The notes under the pieces are model-generated. The model ran no database searches. It was not told the DNA's origin and saw only the letters and a list, made by a program, of their open reading frames with translations. Positions 52,127-62,393 of a stretch of DNA of 64,000 nucleotides are shown here, in pieces (position 1 is the first letter of the stretch; every line of letters starts with the position of its first letter). A program made the position numbers and the translations under genes. Where the stretch lies: assembly GCF_958405895.1 (NCBI RefSeq), contig NZ_CATZAR010000006.1; one strand, 5' to 3'. Origin of the DNA: Ralstonia thomasii (lineage in GTDB: Bacteria > Pseudomonadota > Gammaproteobacteria > Burkholderiales > Burkholderiaceae).

Positions 52127-53131
52127 CTAGCGATGGACCCGCGTACGTGCAGCACGCAATCCGCGGTCCGGCCCCAAGCCGGCCAGGGCCGGCAGCATCA
52201 CGGCCTCCATGCCGAGCGGGTGGATGCCGAGTTCGGGCGCGACCGGTTCCATGCTGACGTTGTCCACACGCATGGAGTCGAGGTTGTCCCGCGAGATCGG
52301 CGCGCCGGGCAGGTGCTCCAGCAGCGCGGCCTGCATGCGACCCAGGCCTTCGGGCAGCGGCACGATCCAGCGCGGGTGGCCGCTGGCACGTCCGGCAAAG
52401 CGCATCAGTTCGGCCAACGTATAGACGCGCGGCCCGACCAGCGGGTAAGCATGCCGGATCGTCGCCGGCTTCTTGAGCGCATTGATGAACGCGGCGGCCA
52501 CGTCGTCCACGTACACGGGCTGGAAGCGCGCATCGGCACAGGCCAGCGGCACAAACGGCGCCATCCGCTGCATGCTCGCGAACAGATTCAGGAAGTGGTC
52601 CTGCGGCCCGAACACTACCGAGGGACGGAACACCGTCCAGTCAAGCTCGCTGTTCATGACCACGCGTTCGCCGTCGCCCTTGCTGCGCAGGTACATCGAT
52701 GGGCCGGCCGGGTCGGCGCCCAGCGCGCTCATGTGCAGCAGCCGGTTCACGCCATGGCGTCGGCATGCGGCGACGATGCGGCGGGGCAGGTCGACATGCA
52801 CGCGCTGGAAGTTCGGCCCGTACGGCATCTCGCGCGCATCCTGCAGCACGCCGACGAGGTTGATGACGGCACAGTGCTCGCCGCCGCGCTCGGTCAGCGC
52901 CAGGAACAGCGCGTCGAGGGCGTCGTCGGCGTAGATGTCGGCATCCATTACGTCCACACGGGGCAGCAGCGTGAGGTTGTGCGCGCGGGACGACTCAGGA
53001 TCGCGCGTGGGCACGATCATGCGGCCTTCGGGCAGGCCCGGCGCAGAAAATGTCTCCGTCACGAGCCGCGACAGCAACTGCGAACCGATAAAACCGGTAC
53101 CGCCAAAGATGAGCAGATTGGAGGGCTGCAT
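52127..53131 (-). CDS. Complex I NDUFA9-like SDR-family protein
   Basis: A 334-residue atypical short-chain dehydrogenase of the NDUFA9/YwnB-like group. The dinucleotide-binding motif GGTGFIGSQLL lies at residues 9-19, and LHMSALGADPAGPSMYLRSKGDGE holds the tyrosine/lysine equivalents. The start MQPSNLLIFG is chosen; GGAG precedes it. Such proteins bind NAD(P)H and are linked to quinone or respiratory functions, but the bacterial role is not settled. Confidence 0.85.
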   Translation of the reverse strand: MQPSNLLIFGGTGFIGSQLLSRLVTETFSAPGLPEGRMIVPTRDPESSRAHNLTLLPRVDVMDADIYADDALDALFLALTERGGEHCAVINLVGVLQDAREMPYGPNFQRVHVDLPRRIVAACRRHGVNRLLHMSALGADPAGPSMYLRSKGDGERVVMNSELDWTVFRPSVVFGPQDHFLNLFASMQRMAPFVPLACADARFQPVYVDDVAAAFINALKKPATIRHAYPLVGPRVYTLAELMRFAGRASGHPRWIVPLPEGLGRMQAALLEHLPGAPISRDNLDSMRVDNVSMEPVAPELGIHPLGMEAVMLPALAGLGPDRGLRAARTRVHR

Positions 53132-53257
53132 GGAGGCATCTCCAAGACGGGTGGGGGGGCAACACCACAATACATCCCGAACGCGATCGCCCCCAAGGTA
53201 AGTCGACACGGCGTGCCGCAGGCCACACTTCTGTGCGCCAGCCAGCGCACGCGCCCA

Positions 53258-53286
53258 TGAAAAATGCCCGCGTTGCGGCGGGCATT
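53258..53286 (-). terminator. Terminator after slt
   Basis: A 9-base stem AATGCCCGC / GCGGGCATT with a 6-base loop. Reading the minus strand, a short U-run (TTTTTCA including the stem end) follows. Confidence 0.8.
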
Positions 53287-53314
53287 GGGTGACAACCGGA
53301 TGACGATGATGCGC

Positions 53315-55279
53315 TTACGGCAGATCGTCCGGCGTCACGGATTCCGGCACCACCTTGCCCAGGCGGTCCTTCAAGGACTGCGGGCGACCGGTCAGCAATG
53401 CGCTGTAGTACGTCGCGTTCGACAGCACGTTTTTCACATACGTGCGCGTCTCGTTGAACGGAATCGTCTCGGCGAAGATCGCGCCTTCCACCGGGCGCGC
53501 GAGCGTCGAGCGCCAGCGTTTCGGGCGGCCTGGGCCCGCGTTGTAGCCGGCAGTCGCCAGCGTGACCGAACTGTCCAGGTTGGTCAGGATCATCGACAGG
53601 TAGGCCGTACCCAGCAGCACGTTGGTATCGATGTCGCTCATCTGCGAAACGCGGAACCCCGGCAGGCCAATCTTCTTGGCAATGTGCTTGGCGGTTTCCG
53701 GCATCACCTGCATCAGGCCCGAGGCACCCACCGACGAACGTGCGTCCATGATGAAGCGGGATTCCTGGCGGATCAGGCCGTAGGCCCAGGCAATGTCCAA
53801 CCCCACCGCATCGGCGTTGCGCTGGACCACATTGAGGTACGGCGTCGGGAAGCGCAGCGAGAAATCGTGCTCAGTCTTGGTCTTGTCCGCCGAATTGACG
53901 GTGCGATCGAGCAGGCCGAGCTTGCGGCCATATTCGGCTGCGGCCAGCAACTCGCGGTCGCTCATGTTGCGCAGCTCCCAGTTCCACTCGCGGTTGCCTT
54001 CGAAGCGCAGATTCAGGTCGTACAGCTTCTTGGCACGCCCAAAGCCCGGGTGGTTGCGGCCCATCACGTCGATCTCGGCGTCGGCCACGGTCGTGCGGGG
54101 CGGCACGGTGATGCGCTGACCGAGTTCTTCCTGCGCCAACTGGCCATAGAAGTTGAACTGGCCGGCAATCGACTGGAACTGCTGGCGAGCTTCATCGTTG
54201 CGATTGTCGGCCTTGAGCGCACGGCCATACCAGTACGTCCAGGCGGGGTCTCGATCGCGCAGGCTGGGACGCATTTTTTCAACGGCCTGACGCACCATCT
54301 TCCAATCCCCCGCGCGCAGGGCCGCGCGCACGCGCCACTCCTGCGACTCGTCGGAGAGGTAGGCATCGCCGCCGAGCGTCAGCTGGCGACGGTAGGCGTC
54401 CAGCGCATCCGGCGTCTGCTTCTTGGCGGCGTACTGGCCGATGACGCCCCAGCCCGCGCCTTGCTCTTCGCGCGACAGGCTGCCGGTTTGCGCCAACAGA
54501 TACGCCGTCGCCTGCGACGGATCGTTGCGCGCCATGCGTGTCACGTTGGCCAGCGTATCGTTGTCCACGCGATCGCCGTCGGGCAGCAGCGCGGCAATGC
54601 GCGACGCCTGCGTGACGAGGTTCTGCTCCAGCGACAGCCGCGCCGCAAAGGCCACATCCGCACGGGTGAACTGCTTGGACTGCGCCAGATAGCCGATCAG
54701 GTCGACACACCCTTCGCCATAGCCCTTGGGATCCGACAGCGTGTTCCGTGCATCGGCTGCCACGTTCTGGCCCTTCATCGCGCGCGAGAGCAGGGCATAG
54801 CACTCGACCTGCGCGTCGTCCTTCAGCACAAAGTTGGGGTACTCGGCATCGAAGGTGGCCCAATCGCGCTTCTTGCCGAGCACAAGCAGCCAGTCGTTGC
54901 GCAGCCGGTCGGCGATCGCCTCGCCCTTGTAGCGCTGCAGGAACGAGCGGATCTCATCTTCCGGGGCATCGGTACGCGCATAGCCGCTGGCATCGTACAG
55001 CTGCGGCTTGATGCGGAAGTACTGCACGTAGGACTGGATCGGGTAATCGGAGAGGCTGTCGGCCAGCTCCCAGCTGCGCGACACATCGTTGCGGCGCGCC
55101 GCGTTGCGCAGCTCGACAAACGCGTCATCCGGATTGGCTGGAATGCCCTGCGGCGCCTGGCGCTTTGCGGCCACCGCCAGCGGCGTCGGGCCGACCACAC
55201 TCATGCCCACCACGCCCGCAAAAGCCAGCGCGACCGCGCGATATACTGCCTTGGCCTTCAATGTCATCTCCTGCCCCAT
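53315..55279 (-). CDS. slt: Soluble lytic murein transglycosylase
   Basis: A 654-residue periplasmic enzyme that cleaves glycan strands to 1,6-anhydromuropeptides. A signal peptide (residues 1-38, ending AVAA) is followed by the superhelical doughnut domain and the C-terminal SLT domain with the catalytic Glu506 in GLIRQESRF, then ASGLMQVMPETAK and TAGYNAGPGR. An alternative ATG four codons in is possible. It is divergent from the folate cyclo-ligase gene with only 31 bases between starts. Confidence 0.94.
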   Translation of the reverse strand: MGQEMTLKAKAVYRAVALAFAGVVGMSVVGPTPLAVAAKRQAPQGIPANPDDAFVELRNAARRNDVSRSWELADSLSDYPIQSYVQYFRIKPQLYDASGYARTDAPEDEIRSFLQRYKGEAIADRLRNDWLLVLGKKRDWATFDAEYPNFVLKDDAQVECYALLSRAMKGQNVAADARNTLSDPKGYGEGCVDLIGYLAQSKQFTRADVAFAARLSLEQNLVTQASRIAALLPDGDRVDNDTLANVTRMARNDPSQATAYLLAQTGSLSREEQGAGWGVIGQYAAKKQTPDALDAYRRQLTLGGDAYLSDESQEWRVRAALRAGDWKMVRQAVEKMRPSLRDRDPAWTYWYGRALKADNRNDEARQQFQSIAGQFNFYGQLAQEELGQRITVPPRTTVADAEIDVMGRNHPGFGRAKKLYDLNLRFEGNREWNWELRNMSDRELLAAAEYGRKLGLLDRTVNSADKTKTEHDFSLRFPTPYLNVVQRNADAVGLDIAWAYGLIRQESRFIMDARSSVGASGLMQVMPETAKHIAKKIGLPGFRVSQMSDIDTNVLLGTAYLSMILTNLDSSVTLATAGYNAGPGRPKRWRSTLARPVEGAIFAETIPFNETRTYVKNVLSNATYYSALLTGRPQSLKDRLGKVVPESVTPDDLP

Positions 55280-55310
55280 CCAATCACTGTTAGGTCTGCC
55301 GAATTATCCC

Positions 55311-55916
55311 ATGCCAGCCTTAGGCAACCCGCACGATCCGGCCAATCCCACCACGCCAATCGAATCGCGCCGCACGCTGCGCACCATGTTGCTCGATGCA
55401 CGCGCCGCGCTGCCGGATCGCATTGCCCACGATGCTGCGCTGGCGCATCACCTGGCTGGGTTGCTGAATACACTGCCCGTCAAGCGCCTGGCCGCCTACT
55501 GGCCAACGCAGGGAGAGTTCGATGCGTTGACCGTGCTGGACCACTGGCTGGCGGCCGACGCCACGCGCCATGCACTGCTGCCTGTAGTGACTGACAAAGT
55601 TTCGCCACTTCAGTTTCGGCGATGGACGCCCAATTGTGAAATGACGCCCGGCGCGTACAACATCCCCATCCCCCGCTCGGGTGAGACGGAAACGCCCGAT
55701 GCCTTGCTGATCCCCTGCGTGGGCTTTGACGCGCAGCGCTATCGCATTGGCTACGGCGGCGGCTTCTATGACCGCACGCTCGCTGCGCTGCATGCCGCCG
55801 GACACCGCCCCCGCACGATTGGCGTGGCATACGAAGTGAGCCGCGTGGAATCCATCGCACCGCAATCGCACGACATCGCGATGGACTGCATCGTCACCGA
55901 GTGCGGCGCGTTTTAA
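55311..55916 (+). CDS. 5-formyltetrahydrofolate cyclo-ligase
   Basis: A 201-residue enzyme that converts 5-formyl-THF to 5,10-methenyl-THF with ATP. The family signature GFDAQRYRIGYGGGFYDRTL lies near residue 145 and the early basic motif RRTLRTMLLDAR near residue 20. The start at 55311 is preferred; a longer frame overlaps slt antisense. It fits with metF 1.1 kb away, both in one-carbon metabolism. Confidence 0.92.
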   Translation: MPALGNPHDPANPTTPIESRRTLRTMLLDARAALPDRIAHDAALAHHLAGLLNTLPVKRLAAYWPTQGEFDALTVLDHWLAADATRHALLPVVTDKVSPLQFRRWTPNCEMTPGAYNIPIPRSGETETPDALLIPCVGFDAQRYRIGYGGGFYDRTLAALHAAGHRPRTIGVAYEVSRVESIAPQSHDIAMDCIVTECGAF

Positions 55917-55933
55917 TCCGCCACAGGAAGACC

Positions 55934-56548
55934 ATGTCCCACACGCTGAAAACCTTTGCCGACCTTGAAGCGGTGTATGGCGCCCCGAACCCGCGCTCGC
56001 TGCTCAAGGAGATCGACCACCTGAACGCCGACTACCGCGCGTTCGTGGAGGCGTCGCCGTTCATCGTGCTGTCATCGGTGGGCGCGCAGGGCACGGATGC
56101 CTCGCCGAAGGGCGACGCGCCGGGCTTCGTCCGCATCCTGAACGAACGCCTACTGGCGATTCCCGATCGACCCGGCAACAATCGCATCGACAACCTGCGC
56201 AACATCGTCGAAGACGGCCGCGTGTCGGTGCTCTTCATCGTGCCGGGCGTGGGTGAAACATTGCGCGTGAATGGCACAGCCACCATCTCGGCCGATCCGG
56301 AGCTGCTCGCGTCATTTGCGGTGCAGGGCAGGCTGCCGCGCAGCGTGATCCTCGTGCAGGTGCAGACGGTGTATTTCCACTGTTCGAAGGCGCTGGTGCG
56401 CTCAAAGCTGTGGGAACGCGGCGCGCAGGAAAACAAACCGGCCGTACCCACCGCAGGCAAGATCCTGCAGCACATCAGCGGTGGTGCATTTGATGGCGAC
56501 GCCTATGATCGCGAATTGCCCGAGCGCCTGAAGACCACGCTGTACTGA
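55934..56548 (+). CDS. Pyridoxamine-5'-phosphate-oxidase-like flavin-binding protein
   Basis: A 204-residue protein with the split-barrel fold of PNPOx-like flavoproteins, of the MSMEG_1061 subgroup. FIVLSSVGAQGTDASPKGD and PGNNRIDNLRNIVEDGRVSVLFIVPG are the family stretches. CAGGAAG precedes the ATG. Cofactor (FMN or F420-like) and substrate are not known. It is 17 bases after the cyclo-ligase stop and probably co-transcribed. Confidence 0.85.
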   Translation: MSHTLKTFADLEAVYGAPNPRSLLKEIDHLNADYRAFVEASPFIVLSSVGAQGTDASPKGDAPGFVRILNERLLAIPDRPGNNRIDNLRNIVEDGRVSVLFIVPGVGETLRVNGTATISADPELLASFAVQGRLPRSVILVQVQTVYFHCSKALVRSKLWERGAQENKPAVPTAGKILQHISGGAFDGDAYDRELPERLKTTLY

Positions 56549-56552
56549 GGGT

Positions 56553-57020
56553 TCAGCGCTTGGCTGTCTTTTTTTCGGCGACCTTCTTGGTCGCCGTTGT
56601 CTTTGTTGCCTTGGGCACATTAGGCGCCTTGGCAGTCTTCGCTGCGGCGCGCTTCGGCTTGGCCGCCTTGGCATTCGCGTCACGCAGCGCCGCTTCAATA
56701 GCCAGCCGCGCCCAGTCGCGCAATGGCTGTCCACCATCGAGCGCCTCTGCCGGCGTGCTCAGATAGCCCGTCATGCTGATGGTGCGGCCGTTGCGCTCGT
56801 AGCTGAACGGCGTGCATTTCTCAGCGAGAAAACGTTCGCGCGTGAGGTCGTCCACGCGCAGGTAAGACGTGCCGCGCAGCACGAGCGCAAACACGATGTC
56901 GTCGTAATACAGCGCCGCGCCGCTGAACATCCGGCGGGCGCGGATCTCGCCGATCTGTGCCGCGAGCGGCCGGAGTTCGTCAAGCAACCAGGCGATCAGC
57001 GGATCGGGTGCGGCTGCCAT
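56553..57020 (-). CDS. TfoX N-terminal domain protein with Lys/Ala-rich tail
   Basis: A 155-residue protein. Residues 1-95 form a TfoX N-terminal domain (RRMFSGAALYYDDIVFALVLRG). The rest is a lysine/alanine tail (AKPKRAAAKTAKAPNVPKAT) like that of TopB. TfoX regulates competence in gammaproteobacteria, but single-domain proteins like this are of unknown function. It converges on the flavin-binding gene with four bases between stops. Confidence 0.85.
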   Translation of the reverse strand: MAAAPDPLIAWLLDELRPLAAQIGEIRARRMFSGAALYYDDIVFALVLRGTSYLRVDDLTRERFLAEKCTPFSYERNGRTISMTGYLSTPAEALDGGQPLRDWARLAIEAALRDANAKAAKPKRAAAKTAKAPNVPKATKTTATKKVAEKKTAKR

Positions 57021-57049
57021 GACGATCTCCTTTGCTGTGCTCTTGCTGG

Positions 57050-57880
57050 TTACAGGCCCAGCCGCTGCCAGATCGCCCGCGTGGAGCCGGCGGCGTTGAG
57101 CGTGTAAAAGTGCAGGCCCGGCGCGCCGCCTTGCAGCAGGCGGTCACACATGGCCGTCACCACGTCCAGACCGAAGGCGCGGATCGATTCACGGTCGTCG
57201 CCGAAGCCTTCGAGGCGCTTGGCGATCCAGCGCGGCACTTCCGCACCGCACATCTCGGAAAAGCGCATGAGCTGCGACGAATTCGTGATCGGCATGATGC
57301 CGGGCACGATGGGCACGTCCACGCCGAGCTTGCGTGCGTCGTCGACGAACTGGAAATACGCGTCGGCGTTGAAGAAGTATTGCGTGATAGCGGAGTCCGC
57401 ACCGGACTTCACCTTGCGGGCGAAGTTCTCCAGATCGTGCCGGGCGGAGCGCGACTGCGGGTGGTATTCCGGATACGCCGCCACTTCGATGTGGAACGCC
57501 TCGCCGGTTTCCTGGCGGATGAATTCGACCAGCTCATTGGCGAAGCGAAATTCACCGATCTCGCCCATGCCTGACGGCATATCGCCGCGCAGCGCCACGA
57601 TGCGGCGGATGCCGTGCTCGCGATACGTGTTGAGAATGCCGCGGATGCTCTCGCGCGACGAGCCCACGCACGACAGGTGCGGCGCCGCCTCGATGCCTTC
57701 GCGCTGGATTTCCACCACGGCGTCGAGCGTGCCCTGCTGCGTGGTGCCGCCCGCGCCAAACGTCACGGAAATAAAGCGCGGCTTGAGCGGCGAAAGCTGC
57801 GCGCGTGTGTTGCGCAGCTTCTCGGCGCCTTCCGCCGTCTTGGGCGGGAAGAATTCGAAACTGAATTGACGGTCTTGCAT
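57050..57880 (-). CDS. metF: 5,10-methylenetetrahydrofolate reductase
   Basis: A 276-residue flavoprotein that makes 5-methyl-THF for methionine synthesis. Family stretches are SFEFFPPKTAEG, SVTFGAGGTTQQGT, ALRGDMPSG and ITQYFFNADAYFQFV. It lies 10 bases after the holin-like gene, in the ahcY operon, so the SAH riboswitch ahead of ahcY may also raise its expression. Confidence 0.97.
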   Translation of the reverse strand: MQDRQFSFEFFPPKTAEGAEKLRNTRAQLSPLKPRFISVTFGAGGTTQQGTLDAVVEIQREGIEAAPHLSCVGSSRESIRGILNTYREHGIRRIVALRGDMPSGMGEIGEFRFANELVEFIRQETGEAFHIEVAAYPEYHPQSRSARHDLENFARKVKSGADSAITQYFFNADAYFQFVDDARKLGVDVPIVPGIMPITNSSQLMRFSEMCGAEVPRWIAKRLEGFGDDRESIRAFGLDVVTAMCDRLLQGGAPGLHFYTLNAAGSTRAIWQRLGL

Positions 57881-57890
57881 GACAGAAACC

Positions 57891-58235
57891 TTAAGCCTCG
57901 CGCAGCAACAGGCTCGAGAGCAGCCACGAGATCACGCTGTACAGGATGGAACCCAGCAGCGCGGCGCCAAAGCTGGCCACCTGGAAGCCCGCCAGCAGGT
58001 TGCCGACAAACAGGAACAGCAGCGCGTTGATGATGAAGATGAACAGCCCGAGCGTGAGCAGCGTCACCGGCAGGGTGAGGATCACCAGGATCGGGCGGAT
58101 CAGCGTGTTGACCAGACCCAGCACGAGCGCCGCGATCAGCGCGGAGCCGAAGCCGTTGACGTGAATGCCTTTGAGCAGATAGGCGACAAGAAGCAACGCC
58201 AGCGCGTTGATGACCCAGACAGCGAGCAGTCTCAT
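57891..58235 (-). CDS. Phage-holin-family (four-helix) membrane protein
   Basis: A 114-residue integral membrane protein with about four hydrophobic segments, of the PF04020 group once named phage holin family 4. Motifs are NTLIRPILVILTLPVTLLTLGLF and INALLFLF. It is a chromosomal gene between ahcY and metF, not part of a prophage. The function is unknown. Confidence 0.88.
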   Translation of the reverse strand: MRLLAVWVINALALLLVAYLLKGIHVNGFGSALIAALVLGLVNTLIRPILVILTLPVTLLTLGLFIFIINALLFLFVGNLLAGFQVASFGAALLGSILYSVISWLLSSLLLREA

Positions 58236-58255
58236 GGGGAGTCCTCGGGTTGAAT

Positions 58256-58280
58256 GCCGGCGGCGGAGATTGCCGCCGGC
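58256..58280. other. Perfect hairpin between ahcY and the holin-like gene
   Basis: GCCGGCGGC (58256-58264) pairs with GCCGCCGGC (58272-58280) around GGAGATT. No U-run follows on the minus strand, so it may stabilise the ahcY mRNA or reduce transcription into the downstream genes. Confidence 0.6.
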
Positions 58281-58289
58281 AGGTACGGC

Positions 58290-59714
<1,425 letters not shown>

Positions 59715-59827
59715 TGGATCACTCCGAAAAAGAGGGGTGACCGCACGCGGGGAGATGACCACTGGGACAGGGCCCATGCTGGGGCCCCGGATAGAAGCGT
59801 TCTCGCCATCGTGTCAGCCACGATACT

Positions 59828-59904
59828 GCGAGCGCCGTTTGAACTTCCGAGCCTGGCGGCCGCCCCGTCTGAACTTGGGCCGGTCGTTGCAACGCTCCTC
59901 GGAA
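59828..59904 (-). promoter_or_regulatory. SAH riboswitch upstream of ahcY
   Basis: On the minus strand the conserved core CCGAGGAGCGTTGCAACG is followed by CCAGGCTCGG, forming P1 (CCGAG/CTCGG); GAGCG pairs with the downstream CGCTC as the pseudoknot. This matches the SAH riboswitch consensus. Binding of SAH raises ahcY expression in known cases. A TACAAT -10 lies just upstream at 59913-59918. The core ends about 110 bases before the ahcY start. Confidence 0.93.
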
Positions 59905-59912
59905 TGGGCTGG

Positions 59913-59918
59913 ATTGTA
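59913..59918 (-). promoter_or_regulatory. -10 box of ahcY
   Basis: TACAAT on the minus strand, nine bases before the riboswitch core, so transcription would start at its first bases. No good -35 is visible at 17 bases. Confidence 0.5.
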
Positions 59919-59948
59919 GCGGATTCGGCCGTCCGCCACCACGGCCGT

Positions 59949-60694
59949 TCATTGCTCCAGCAGCATATTCAGCATCCGCTGCGGATTCGCCAGAAAGTCC
60001 CGCGTGACCTCAAAGTGTTCGGTCCCTTCGTAGGCGATGCGCCGGATGCCGCCGCCGTCACATTGGTAGATCCACGCGTCGGGATAGGCCATCAGGATGG
60101 GCGAGTGCGTGGCGATCACGAACCGGCTTTCCGCCTGCACCAGACCATGCAGGCGCGAGAGCACCGCCAGTTGCCGCTGCGGTGACAGCGCCGCCCTCCG
60201 GTTCGTCGAGCAGGTACGGGCCGTTCGGGCCGAAGCGGTTCATCAGCAGCGCGAGAAACGATTCCCCATGCGATTGCGCATGCAGCGACCGGCCGCCGTA
60301 GGCATCGATCACGCGCCCGCCCAGGCCGGGCTCGTCATCCATCTGTTGGATATTCGTGGCCACGTTGAAGAAGCTCTCGGCGCGCAGGAAGAACTCGGTG
60401 CGCGGCTTGCGAAAGCCCCTGGCAATGCGCAGATGCGCGTGCAGCTCGGAGTGCGACGCATGCGTGCTGAAGTGGAAGTTAGCCGCCCTCGGCGTTGAAG
60501 ACGAGCGCCACGGCAATCGCCTCCATGAGCGTGGATTTGCCTGAGCCGTTTTCGCCAACGAGGAACGTGACTTTGGGATGCAACTCCAGCGTATTGAGGG
60601 CGCGCACGGCCGGCAGGCTGAACGGATCGGCGTCGAAGGCGGTAACGGTCTCGCGCCGCAGCGTGACATGGCTGACGAACTGGCGAGTGAGCAT
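59949..60694 (-). pseudogene. AAA-family ATPase (COG3910-like), broken by two frame changes
   Basis: The gene reads in three frames. The first part (60694-60479) has VTFLVGENGSGKSTLMEAIAV (Walker A) and stops after FNAEGG. The second (about 60478-60200) has ANFHFSTHASHSELH, FFLRAESFFNVAT, SYGGRSLH-like and GESFLALLMNRF, then Walker B YLLDEPEGG. The third (to 59949) has RQLAVLSRLHGLVQ, FVIATHSPILMAYP and ends at NMLLEQ. Joined, it equals a full-length small ABC-type AAA ATPase of about 245 residues. Both breaks fall in the nonamer GAGGGCGGC. Pseudogene or sequencing error. Confidence 0.8.
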
Positions 60695-60919
60695 GGAAAG
60701 CGCGGGCCGAATCGCAGATGCCGCATCGTATCGCGCCGCCTGCTGGCCCGGGACCGGTTGCCTGCACAGGCAATCGACCCTCCGTAGCGTGCACCACGCC
60801 GCAGTGTCAATGCGCTGTCAGAGGCGAACCTTGCGATCCGGTTAGGAAGTGGCGCACCCGCATCACGGACATGCAACACGCGGCCTCCAAAGTGCCGGGC
60901 ATCGTTCAGGGAGCCAACG

Positions 60920-62377
60920 ATGCACAACCACAAACTTACGAAGTACGCCGCCGCCGTGGCAGCCGCGCTCGCCATGGCAGCGTGCGGCAGCGACGGCACA
61001 TCCAGCAACGCCGGCACCGCAGCGCCCGACGCCGGTACGCCCACCACGCCCGCCAAGAACGTCGTGTTCTTCCTGGGCGACGGCATGGGCATGACCACCA
61101 TGACCGCCGCGCGCATCTACAAGGTGGGCGAAGACGGCGAGCTGACCATGGACACGCTGCCGGAAACCGGCTTCGTGCGCACGTTCTCGAACAACGCGCA
61201 GGTGACCGACTCGGCGCCGTCGATGTCGGCCTACATGACCGGCGTGAAGATGAACAACGAGGTCATCTCGATGTCGCCGGACACGATGGCCTATGACGCG
61301 GGCGGCAAGGATTACCTCTCGGGCGCCGACAGCACCTGCCCGAGCGGCAACGGCAAGCCCGTCACGACGCTGCTCGAACTGATGAAGGCCGCGGGCTACG
61401 GCACGGGCGTGATCACCACCACGCGCATCACGCACGCCACGCCGGCCGCTACGTATTCGCACATCTGCCACCGCGACGGCGAGAACACCATCGCCGCGCA
61501 ACTCACGCCGGCCGGCAAGGGCTTCAACGCTGCGCTGGGCGATGGTGTGGACGTGGTCTTCGGCGGTGGCCGCAAGCACTTCCAGCCGACCACCGCAGGC
61601 GGCGCACGCACCGATGGCCGTGACCTGATCGCCGAACTCAAGGCGGGCGGCTACCGCTATGCCAGCAACAAGGCCGAGTTCGACACGCTGCAAGCCACCG
61701 ACGGCAAGGTCGTGGGCCTGTTCACCAGCAGCCACATGTCGTACGACCTGGACCGCGACCCGAGCAAGGAGCCGAGCCTGGGTGAGATGACCAACAAGGC
61801 CATCGACGTGCTCGCCGCCAAGAAGAAGGGCTTCTTCCTGATGGTGGAAGGAGGCCGCATCGACCACGCGCTGCACGAGACCACCGCCCGCAAGGCACTG
61901 CAGGACACCGTGGCGTTCGACTCCGCCATCCGCGGCGCGATCGACAAGCTCAACACGATCGACCCGGGCCTGAAGAACACGCTGATCGTCGTCACGGCTG
62001 ACCACGACCACACGCTGGTGCTCAACGGCTACGCCAAGCGCACGGGCCCGACCAGCGACAGCAACCCCGGCGTGCTCGGCCTGCTGAAGAACTACGTGAC
62101 GGGCGCCAACGCCACCGACACCGGCGGCAACCCGTTCACGATCATCGGCTTCGGCACCGGCGAGAACCGCCCGGCCACGCGCGGCGCACTGACGGATGCC
62201 GCCGTGTACGACAAGAGCTACCACCAGGAAGCCGTGATCCCGGTTGCACCGGGCGGCGAAACGCACGGCGGCACCGATGTCTTCATCGGCGCACGCGGCT
62301 TGGGTGCCGAGCGCTTTACCGGCACGATGGACAACACCGAGGTCTTCGGCCTCATCAAGCAGGCCGTGGGTCTGTAA
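60920..62377 (+). CDS. Alkaline phosphatase, lipoprotein form
   Basis: A 485-residue alkaline phosphatase superfamily enzyme that would release phosphate outside the cytoplasm. The lipobox ALAMAAC ends the signal, so it is lipid-anchored. The metal site FLGDGMGMTT, the nucleophile region QVTDSAPSMSAYMTG, EGGRIDHALH, VTADHDH and the last histidine in GGETHGGTD are all present. The second copy starts 16 bases later. No clear Pho box is seen upstream. The 225 bases before it hold no gene. Confidence 0.93.
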   Translation: MHNHKLTKYAAAVAAALAMAACGSDGTSSNAGTAAPDAGTPTTPAKNVVFFLGDGMGMTTMTAARIYKVGEDGELTMDTLPETGFVRTFSNNAQVTDSAPSMSAYMTGVKMNNEVISMSPDTMAYDAGGKDYLSGADSTCPSGNGKPVTTLLELMKAAGYGTGVITTTRITHATPAATYSHICHRDGENTIAAQLTPAGKGFNAALGDGVDVVFGGGRKHFQPTTAGGARTDGRDLIAELKAGGYRYASNKAEFDTLQATDGKVVGLFTSSHMSYDLDRDPSKEPSLGEMTNKAIDVLAAKKKGFFLMVEGGRIDHALHETTARKALQDTVAFDSAIRGAIDKLNTIDPGLKNTLIVVTADHDHTLVLNGYAKRTGPTSDSNPGVLGLLKNYVTGANATDTGGNPFTIIGFGTGENRPATRGALTDAAVYDKSYHQEAVIPVAPGGETHGGTDVFIGARGLGAERFTGTMDNTEVFGLIKQAVGL

Positions 62378-62393
62378 GAGGGAGAGGGCAATC

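Noticed and set aside
57891..58235. Prophage remnant, because of a holin-family protein.
   Set aside because: The PF04020 group is widespread in chromosomes; no other phage gene is near and it sits inside the ahcY-metF unit.
60805..60830. CTGTCA near the alkaline phosphatases as a Pho box.
   Set aside because: Only one half-site is present; the second CTGTCA-like repeat 11 bases on is missing.
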